Made by a program: the position numbers and the translations under genes. Below the pieces are notes generated by a model. The model did not search any database, was not told the origin of the DNA, and saw only the letters and a list, made by a program, of their open reading frames with translations. DNA of 12,680 bases, from contig JAIRRP010000059.1 in assembly GCA_031255915.1 (NCBI GenBank), positions 1-12,680 of the forward strand. Direction: 5' to 3'. Origin of the DNA: Puniceicoccales bacterium (GTDB lineage: Bacteria > Verrucomicrobiota > Verrucomicrobiia > Opitutales > JAIRLG01). Shown piece after piece: positions 7,507 through 12,680 of this stretch (position 1 is its first letter; each line of letters starts with the position of its first letter).

Positions 7507-8256
7507 CTAACCATTCTCATCAGGCCGCTGATACAACGGCTTCCTTCCGCAGCTAAATTTTGAAGATTCGAAACATATTCCCATTTTCTCACACTTCGGC
7601 CCGGCCCATTGAAACAATGTCGGTGAGATATTCTTTACCAACTGGCACATGCGGTTAGCCAGTGCCCGAATTTCCCATTGAGCCCTCGCGCAACACCTCA
7701 ATTGGAAGAAATTCAACAGAGATCGCGCATTGAAGGTTGCCACGAGCTTTGTCTCAACGGCGTTGGGCAATACGAAACGCGCATCTTCATTCGAGGACTC
7801 CCTATGGCAACCACTACTCTGGAGCAGTTCCCGCAAGCGCGCGTAGGTTTCACCCGCATGTTTCATGAACGCCTCATAAATCTCTTTCGCCTCTTCAATC
7901 CTCCCGATAGAAGGAGGCAGGACGTAGTCGAGTTCTTTCTCCTCGACGCAATAGCGCTGGCTCTGTTGAGAATAAGATGCCAAGCGGTGACGAACCAATT
8001 GATGCGAGCACACTCGAGAAATCCCCTCGATGGCAAAGGTGAAGCTGACGTGCTCCATAGGGGATTCATGCCCCGTCCTCAAAACATCCTGCAAAAAACG
8101 ATCCCGTTCCTCGGGTGTAATAGTTCCTGCTCTTCGCTGATTCACAATAGTATCCATCACGAATCCCGAAGCATAGCACTGCCGAAATGCCGCAAATATC
8201 ACATCTTCTGCATCGGGCGTGTGAGATAAAAGTTCTACGCGCAAGGTCTTCTTCAC
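7507..8256 (-). CDS. thyX: Flavin-dependent thymidylate synthase ThyX
   Basis: Makes dTMP from dUMP using methylene-tetrahydrofolate, FAD and NADPH in the cytoplasm, replacing ThyA. The 249-residue product shows TGHESPMEHVSFTFAIEG (61-78), then the ThyX signature in RHRLASYSQQSQR (89-101, matching RHRxxSxxxxSxR), and the C-terminal LLNFFQLRCCARAQWEIR region (180-197) that contributes dUMP/FAD contacts. Length and motif order are typical. The start is GTG at 8256, directly after a promoter candidate, so the transcript may be close to leaderless. Its position next to rpsA and a pilus operon has no obvious functional meaning. The stop is followed within 12 bp by element 6. Confidence 0.96.
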   Translation of the reverse strand: MKKTLRVELLSHTPDAEDVIFAAFRQCYASGFVMDTIVNQRRAGTITPEERDRFLQDVLRTGHESPMEHVSFTFAIEGISRVCSHQLVRHRLASYSQQSQRYCVEEKELDYVLPPSIGRIEEAKEIYEAFMKHAGETYARLRELLQSSGCHRESSNEDARFVLPNAVETKLVATFNARSLLNFFQLRCCARAQWEIRALANRMCQLVKNISPTLFQWAGPKCEKMGICFESSKFSCGRKPLYQRPDENG

Positions 8257-8265
8257 GTCGCAAAA

Positions 8266-8294
8266 CTTATAACCTTATGGAATGATTTTAGCAA
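8266..8294 (-). promoter_or_regulatory. Candidate sigma70-type promoter of thyX
   Basis: On the minus strand TTGCTA (8289-8294) is 17 bp from TATAAG (8266-8271). Initiation would fall near 8259, only about 3 nt before the GTG at 8256. No Shine-Dalgarno fits in that space, so thyX would be read from a leaderless or nearly leaderless mRNA. Confidence 0.5.
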
Positions 8295-8362
8295 GTTTTA
8301 GCCTCTCATCCTCATCGAAATAAGGAAAAGCAGGACTTGTATCGCCCGCTGGCCATTCTCCA

Positions 8363-8468
8363 GTGGGCCGCCTTTGAGCCCTTCGGGCTCCCGCCCGCTA
8401 CGCGGGCCGCGGTAAGGAAAAATGAAAGCTCCCGCTTTGCATTTTTCCTTATCGCAAAGGCGGCCCAC
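8363..8468 (+). repeat. Cloverleaf intergenic element 3 (forward orientation)
   Basis: A 106-bp element nearly identical to element 1 in its core. The outer stem GTGGGCCGCCTTT is paired with AAAGGCGGCCCAC at 8456-8468. Hairpin A is 8376-8390 (GAGCCC TTC GGGCTC), B is 8393-8407 (GCCCGC TAC GCGGGC) and C is 8409-8455 with a TCCC loop and one G-T wobble (GCGGTA with TATCGC). The distal outer stem differs from element 1 (GTGGG/CCCAC in place of GGTTTG/CAAACC) yet still pairs. Confidence 0.9.
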
Positions 8469-8497
8469 CGCACCAGCTGCCAGCCATGACCACTTTC

Positions 8498-9340
8498 CTA
8501 CTTCAAGGGTAAATCTGGAGCCACGCCAAACACGCGCACCGTCTCCACACCATTTTCCAAAATGCATCTCAAGCTGACACGACCCTCTTGTAGATCGATA
8601 TCCGAGAGGATATAGAGTGCATCACCAACCGTCACGGAATCGCCGATGGCCTGAAAAACATGAGAATCTCCCGATTTCAGAGAACGAAATACAATGGTAT
8701 AGACATTATCGTAATACTTTTTCTCGCGATTTAGATCGACATATTGCTCCGTTTCCTGATCAAAAATCGTCACAACAGGTTCCTGCAGTTCTATACCCTC
8801 TTCCGTCTTCATGGAGATCAGCTTAAAATCCGAAATCGATATCCTTGAGGTGGGAATAGCACTCCCTACTGTGCAACGAAAAGCATGCTGTCGCTGAAGG
8901 TCATTCAACATGATGATATAATCTTTGTAGGAAGCTTTCGCTTTAGGCTGCTCCAAAACATATCCCTCGAACTGGATGCGGTAAGGCGTTTTCTGAAAAG
9001 AGATAAACTCAAGCTCAAAGGCCAAAGGATCTGAAGTATATTCCGGCAATTCAGCCAAGAACGTCTTCCCCATGAGCGTAATTTGCGGTGGTGTAAAGAG
9101 ATCGAAAACCCATGTTGGCCCTAATGCCATAGCTTCCGGCTTTCGCCATTTCTTATAAGGTGGTAAGCGATAACTTAAAATCTCATCCTTCGGCATGGGC
9201 TGCTGATGATAATCTCCTCCCTCTAGCGAGGGTAATGCTGGTATAGCATCATGATAGGAGCAGCGAAAATAAGCTTCTATGGCTACTAAAGCCATCCATG
9301 CCAATAAAACCCAAACTATCTGTTTTCGAAGCGTCATCAT
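8498..9340 (-). CDS. Membrane-anchored protein of the pilus-type locus, Amuc_1099-like by position
   Basis: A 280-residue protein I recognise only by context. Residues 8-24 form a single N-terminal membrane segment after a short basic start, predicting a periplasmic body. Notable stretches are GPTWVFDLFTPPQITLMG (74-91), a central segment with EFISFQKTPYRIQFEGYV (111-128), and a C-terminal strand-rich part ending in RVFGVAPDL. It starts 11 bp after the Amuc_1100/PilO-like gene, so it is the third gene of that operon. In PilMNOP systems the equivalent position is taken by PilP, which links the platform to the secretin, and this could be a functional counterpart. That role is inferred from gene order and topology, not from a domain I can name. 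Two ATGs in tandem (9338-9340 and 9335-9337) leave the start uncertain by one codon. Confidence 0.65.
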   Translation of the reverse strand: MMTLRKQIVWVLLAWMALVAIEAYFRCSYHDAIPALPSLEGGDYHQQPMPKDEILSYRLPPYKKWRKPEAMALGPTWVFDLFTPPQITLMGKTFLAELPEYTSDPLAFELEFISFQKTPYRIQFEGYVLEQPKAKASYKDYIIMLNDLQRQHAFRCTVGSAIPTSRISISDFKLISMKTEEGIELQEPVVTIFDQETEQYVDLNREKKYYDNVYTIVFRSLKSGDSHVFQAIGDSVTVGDALYILSDIDLQEGRVSLRCILENGVETVRVFGVAPDLPLK

Positions 9341-9351
9341 AAAATCAGAGG

Positions 9352-10227
9352 TTATTTCACGACTCTCCCCGCTTGCTCATTAAAACCAAGCCACTCCAGC
9401 GTCAGCGTGATTCTCGAATATCCCGAAGCGACGATCACCTTCGCACCATCTTTCGACTCCAGACGCTCCGCCGGTTGTACCGAAAGCCCTCGTATGACAA
9501 TGGGCAATTGCTCTTTGCGGATATAATTGATGAAATTACGCAACGTCTTGGTATAATCTTCAAAGATAATCTGCACGCCCACGGAGCTCACCTTGCCCTT
9601 TTTGGAAGATAAACGGTGAAATGTTTCCATGGTGAAAGTATCCGCTTGTCCCTTGTTAGCATTATCGGAGGCTAAAGCTTCACGTTTCACCGCCACCAGA
9701 TTCATCCCACGGTCCTGCGAAGAGAACAGCAAGGCTAAACTCTTCTCTATCACGTAGGCCTGTTCCCAAAGATTTTTTAAAGCTTCCTTCGGCGGCATCA
9801 TCTCTTTTTTGATGAAATCTGAAAAACCGAAGCTCATCTCCGTCGGGTAGCATACGCCCAACAATCCCGCCTTTTCCCGCATGCGCTTTTCAAAGGCCGA
9901 AATGGCGAAAAAGAAATCGACTGGATTTTTCGGTACCTGCCCTTCGGGACCCAATGTAGAATTGTCGTAATAATTTTCCATGAGTCCATAAACTAATAGC
10001 TCGTAGGCATTGGCATCACTGCGCGCCTGCATCAAGGTACGGCGATTCATCGGCGGTTGCCGCTGGAGCAGTTGGGATTTATACTGCTGCAGATCCGATA
10101 CTTCCTTCCGGTACCCCGCTTGAAGCATTCGTTCGTGTACGATTTGCTTCAAAAGATAACCGACCAACGATCCCCAGAGGATCGTCACCAGCAATAAAAA
10201 ACCATGTCGTCGAAAGAATTTCATCAC
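9352..10227 (-). CDS. Amuc_1100/PilO-like inner-membrane protein of a type IV pilus-type machine
   Basis: About 290 residues: a basic start, one membrane helix (about 9-30), a short coiled coil (about 33-56), then a periplasmic part. The segment VDFFFAISAFEKRMREKAGL (103-122), followed by a helix ending in LALLFSS (164-170), parallels the layout of Akkermansia Amuc_1100, in which a PilO/PilN-like ferredoxin fold follows a coiled coil. The C-terminal half (215-280) alternates strands and helix with VGVQIIFEDYTKTLRNFINY, typical of the second PilO-type domain. The ATG at 10224 overlaps the upstream stop as TGATG; GTG at 10227 would add one residue. Translational coupling to the PilM-N-like gene is clear. 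Assignment rests on topology, order and remembered family features. Confidence 0.7.
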   Translation of the reverse strand: MMKFFRRHGFLLLVTILWGSLVGYLLKQIVHERMLQAGYRKEVSDLQQYKSQLLQRQPPMNRRTLMQARSDANAYELLVYGLMENYYDNSTLGPEGQVPKNPVDFFFAISAFEKRMREKAGLLGVCYPTEMSFGFSDFIKKEMMPPKEALKNLWEQAYVIEKSLALLFSSQDRGMNLVAVKREALASDNANKGQADTFTMETFHRLSSKKGKVSSVGVQIIFEDYTKTLRNFINYIRKEQLPIVIRGLSVQPAERLESKDGAKVIVASGYSRITLTLEWLGFNEQAGRVVK

Positions 10228-11894
10228 AGCGATAAAGGCGTTTTGTCATCGAGAATGAGGTCAAAACTAAACGCGATTATAAATTCATCCTTCACGAGGA
10301 GTTTCGTATTTTGAATATCCTTCGCAAAAGAGACATTCTTCATGCCCTGTAAAAATTTCACCATCTGCTGATCGCCATCCTGGGAATCCAATACCTCCGC
10401 CGTCAACAGCGTACCTTTTACGGATATCCGTGGCGGCATCTCCAATGGCCTCCATTCCAATGCATCGAACCACAATGCCTGAGTTTCCGCCAATTGCTGT
10501 CTCACGTCATCAAACCATTTCAACCAAGCATCCTGATGCCTTACCAGTGCGCAGATACGATCAGAATCCTTCCGTTTCGCCATGATCTGCTGATTTGCCT
10601 CTGCAAGAGCTTTTTCTATCTGCATGGCCTCTTCTTGAAAGGATATTAAAACCATCCTCTCGCGTTCCAAGGACTTATTTCCTGCCCTCAAGGCCATCAT
10701 TCCACTCAAGAGAAATACAGAAGCAGCCAGGACAGTTCCTAAAATGAACGGCTTTGCCCGCGTGAAGAAATAATCTGCTTTCCACGGCAGAGGGATCATG
10801 TCTTTATAACATATAGAGGCTTTTTCATGATCCGCAATGACCGCCCCATAAACAGCGGTCAAGGATGGCTCCATAATAGTCTGCAATTCCTTTGGAACAC
10901 GTCGTCCCCAAGTGAACTTAAAGTATTCAGAAGCGGAAATGACATGCTTACCCGCATCCGTCCATACCCGTTCCATGAGAGTATAAGCCGACAAATCATA
11001 GGCACTAATGACCACACGATGGAACTCAGCTCCCGCCATTTCACGGTACAACGCCAGTTCCGCCTGCTTGAATTTTGAATGTAAGTGCTGCCGTACTTGT
11101 GCCCCACAAACACCAAACGCCGTAGTCGGATCAGCTGCTAAAACTTCCTGCATAAGCGCCAAGTCCGTAATGGATGAGCTACCACAAGCCAGAGCAGCTT
11201 CCTGGATTTTTTTCAACAATCCCGGATAGTCGTAAGGAATGGCCATCATTTTCGCTGTCCGGCCCTTGCGAAAGCAAAGCGTCATGACATGCGCTCCGGC
11301 GTAGACGAAAAGCGTCGCCTCTTTGCAACTTATGGATTCAAAGAGCTGCAAAGACAGCAAGCTATCGATAAAAACATGACGCACGGACACATAACGTCTC
11401 GCGAGAAGTTCCAATAGAGACCCTAAAAAGGGGTATTTTGTCACAAAACAAGGCAAGTCATCATCATTTTCCTTTAAAAAGCCAGTCACAAAACCCGAAA
11501 CCCACTTCGTAGAATCATTATCGCCCACCCGCATGGCCCGACGAAGCTCGAAATCGACGGCCTGTGCACAGTTCTGTTTCGATACGGAAGGAACGTTCAA
11601 ACATCGAAATTTCAATGCATCACTGGGGATAATGATATGATGAATCTGCTCCCTTATACTCAAGGGGACTTTGGTCAGCCAGCCATCTAGCTTAGAAAAC
11701 CAATCCGCTTCACTGGGAGCTCTTGTCTCTTCTCCCCAAATATGCGCCACACGCCACGTGCCCAACTTTTTTACCAGCTCATAAACAGCAAAGTACGACG
11801 CATGGCCCGACAGTACAAAAAACTTTCCCTTCCTCAACAAAATCCAAGTCCCAATATAGGGACGGAAGTCTATGCGATTTCTGCATAACGTCAA
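10224..11894 (-). CDS. PilM-PilN-like fusion protein (actin-like fold plus membrane anchor), Amuc_1101-like
   Basis: A 556-residue protein. Residues about 14-350 look like a PilM/GspL-type actin-like cytoplasmic domain (IGTWILLRKGKFFVLSG; ATLFVYAGAHVMTLCF at 193-208; RVVISAYDLSAYTLMERV at 293-310). Then MIPLPWK (366-372) resembles the (N)LLPWR box that opens PilN. A membrane helix (about 381-402), a coiled coil (about 405-440) and a PilN-like periplasmic domain (to 556) follow. PilM and PilN are usually separate, with PilM binding the PilN N-terminus; a fusion makes the link permanent. The glycine-rich nucleotide-binding motifs of PilM are poorly preserved. The start is unsettled: TTG 11894 lies directly against a GGAAGGA site. 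It opens a three-gene operon. Confidence 0.75.
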   Translation of the reverse strand: MTLCRNRIDFRPYIGTWILLRKGKFFVLSGHASYFAVYELVKKLGTWRVAHIWGEETRAPSEADWFSKLDGWLTKVPLSIREQIHHIIIPSDALKFRCLNVPSVSKQNCAQAVDFELRRAMRVGDNDSTKWVSGFVTGFLKENDDDLPCFVTKYPFLGSLLELLARRYVSVRHVFIDSLLSLQLFESISCKEATLFVYAGAHVMTLCFRKGRTAKMMAIPYDYPGLLKKIQEAALACGSSSITDLALMQEVLAADPTTAFGVCGAQVRQHLHSKFKQAELALYREMAGAEFHRVVISAYDLSAYTLMERVWTDAGKHVISASEYFKFTWGRRVPKELQTIMEPSLTAVYGAVIADHEKASICYKDMIPLPWKADYFFTRAKPFILGTVLAASVFLLSGMMALRAGNKSLERERMVLISFQEEAMQIEKALAEANQQIMAKRKDSDRICALVRHQDAWLKWFDDVRQQLAETQALWFDALEWRPLEMPPRISVKGTLLTAEVLDSQDGDQQMVKFLQGMKNVSFAKDIQNTKLLVKDEFIIAFSFDLILDDKTPLSL

Positions 11895-11901
11895 TCCTTC
11901 C
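11895..11901 (-). promoter_or_regulatory. Strong Shine-Dalgarno that conflicts with the reading frame of the PilM-N-like gene
   Basis: GGAAGGA on the minus strand directly abuts the in-frame TTG (11892-11894). It stands 8 nt, the ideal distance, from an ATG at 11884-11886 that lies in another frame; that frame runs about 35 codons to a stop. Either TTG is used at abnormal spacing, a later in-frame codon starts the protein, or one base has been lost or gained near the 5' end. Confidence 0.4.
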
Positions 11902-11966
11902 TTTACACCTCGTCCATCGCCAAAACGTAGACATAGTCCATGCTTTCAAGCCTGGGAGTACTTCGG

Positions 11967-12070
11967 GGGCCGCCTTTGCGGTAAGGAAAAAAATGCAAAG
12001 CGGGAGCTTTCATTTTTTCTTACCGCGGCCCGCGCAGCGGGCGGGAGCCCGAAGGGCTCAAAGGCGGCCC
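11967..12070 (-). repeat. Cloverleaf intergenic element 4 (reverse orientation)
   Basis: A 104-bp element in the orientation of element 2. The outer stem GGGCCGCCTTTG (11967-11978) pairs with CAAAGGCGGCCC (12059-12070). Hairpin C is 11978-12026 (GGGA loop on this strand), B is 12028-12042 (GCCCGC GCA GCGGGC) and A is 12045-12059 (GAGCCC GAA GGGCTC). It lies between divergent gene starts rather than after a gene, which argues against the family serving only as terminators. Confidence 0.9.
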
Positions 12071-12234
12071 AGGATTCGCCCAAAACATCACTCAAAAACC
12101 AAACAGGTAAACCTTCCGTCACCACGGAACCGCACAGAACTTGCCGATCCACACTAAAATAAACCTAGCCATGACTCGAATTATCCGTCTCTTAGTATTG
12201 CCGGTGGGAAAAATTTCCTCTCCATTCCAAAACA

Positions 12235-12680
12235 GTGACCAGAGAAGAAAGTATTGTCATCACAGGCGTTGGCCTTACGGCTCCCAACGGAAACACTTTG
12301 GCCGAATTCCGAAACAATCTCCTCAAAGGCCATGCTCGTATCCAAACACTGGACCTGCGTTACATGGGACAAACTCCGGCTGGAATCTGCGACTTCGATC
12401 CCACATGCCACCAGAGCAAAAAAGCCATTAAAAACGGTACACGCGCCGGGAGCATCGGCATTTACTGTGCCTACGGAGCACTCCAAGATGCCGGTATTTC
12501 CCTTCTCCATTGCGACCCATCTCGCATAGGTGTCTATGTCGGCATCACAGAGCATGGAAATGTCGAAACGGAAAATGAGATCCATAATATTACCCTCTTC
12601 CAGAACGACATACGCTATTGGTCTCACCATCACAATCCCCGTACCGTTGCCAATAATCCTGCCGGAGAAATTACCATTCA
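12235..12680 (+). CDS. Beta-ketoacyl-ACP synthase family protein, N-terminal part (partial at right edge)
   Basis: The open frame from GTG 12235 to the window end gives 148 codons. It begins MTREESIVITGVGLTAPNGN, the typical first strand and loop of the thiolase-fold condensing enzymes of fatty acid or polyketide synthesis. It continues with an EFRNNLLKGHARI segment, a helix CAYGALQDAGI, and then RIGVYVGITEHGN and HNPRTVANNPAGEITI near the edge. The catalytic Cys-His-His residues would lie beyond the window, so activity cannot be judged. An in-frame TAG at 12193-12195 limits the start, and no ATG or TTG occurs in frame between it and the GTG. No good Shine-Dalgarno is present. It is transcribed divergently from the pilus operon. 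Confidence 0.85.
   Translation, partial: MTREESIVITGVGLTAPNGNTLAEFRNNLLKGHARIQTLDLRYMGQTPAGICDFDPTCHQSKKAIKNGTRAGSIGIYCAYGALQDAGISLLHCDPSRIGVYVGITEHGNVETENEIHNITLFQNDIRYWSHHHNPRTVANNPAGEITI

Larger units (their letters stand above)
8257..8497. other. 241-bp intergenic region upstream of thyX
   Basis: It contains the thyX promoter candidate (8266-8294), then cloverleaf element 3 (8363-8468), then 29 bp to the stop of the pilus-locus gene. No secretin gene or gene fragment is visible here. The open frame crossing it is produced by the repeat. Confidence 0.6.
11895..12234. other. 340-bp divergent intergenic region between the pilus operon and the ketoacyl synthase
   Basis: It contains the GGAAGGA site at 11895-11901, element 4 at 11967-12070 and a small TTCCG/CGGAA inverted repeat (12114-12129). 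Promoters for both divergent genes should lie here. I see no -35/-10 pair with good spacing on either strand. Confidence 0.6.

Noticed and set aside
11903..11941. A 12-codon minus-strand ORF (MDYVYVLAMDEV) just before the PilM-N-like gene, as a possible leader peptide.
   Set aside because: It has no ribosome site, no attenuator-like hairpins and no codon bias suggesting regulation. An ORF this short is expected by chance.
104..12070. The repeats as a CRISPR array or integron attC cassettes.
   Set aside because: Copies are kilobases apart with ordinary genes between, there are no regular spacers, no cas or integrase gene is seen, and the genes lie mostly on one strand irrespective of element orientation.
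12141..12431. An ATG-initiated plus-strand frame overlapping the ketoacyl synthase start.
   Set aside because: It is out of frame with the recognisable condensing-enzyme sequence and resembles nothing, so it is a shadow frame.

Overview
The window looks like chromosomal DNA of a Verrucomicrobiota-type bacterium, perhaps of the Opitutae/Puniceicoccales kind. This is inferred from gene content. A pilus-type trio resembles the PilM / Amuc_1100 / Amuc_1099 locus known from Akkermansia, and it sits near a GspE/PilB-type ATPase, ThyX and an McsA-McsB pair. Gene density is high, base composition is mixed, and clear Shine-Dalgarno sites are scarce. No phage, integrase, transposase or CRISPR array is visible.

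Layout, left to right. All recognised genes from 226 to 11894 are on the minus strand, so transcription runs right to left. A possible plus-strand gene tail lies at 3-80. A short GspE/PilB-like ATPase follows (226-1515), with its own promoter candidate. Next comes a housekeeping run read in the order rpsA (5281-6975), infC (4521-5159), a secreted amidase (3505-4491), mcsA (2950-3468) and mcsB (1880-2953). Further right is thyX (7507-8256), again with its own promoter candidate. Then comes a tight three-gene pilus/secretion operon: a PilM-PilN-like fusion (10224-11894), an Amuc_1100/PilO-like protein (9352-10227) and a third membrane-anchored protein (8498-9340). After a divergent intergenic region, a plus-strand beta-ketoacyl-ACP synthase starts at 12235 and runs off the window.

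Two things stand out. First, every long intergenic gap holds one or two 77-108 bp elements that fold as a cloverleaf: an outer stem enclosing three hairpins. There are six copies. Five belong to one family and have compensated base changes in every stem; the sixth has the same architecture with different sequence. Second, the McsB homologue keeps the arginine-kinase fold but has lost essentially all nucleotide-binding and catalytic residues, so it looks like a pseudokinase kept next to an intact McsA.

How the genes fit together: rpsA and infC serve translation initiation, the amidase serves wall remodelling, and McsA/McsB would feed protein quality control (normally with ClpC, not in this window). 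The pilus trio plus the ATPase would form the inner-membrane platform and motor of a type IV pilus or type II secretion-like machine. Its secretin is not beside them here.
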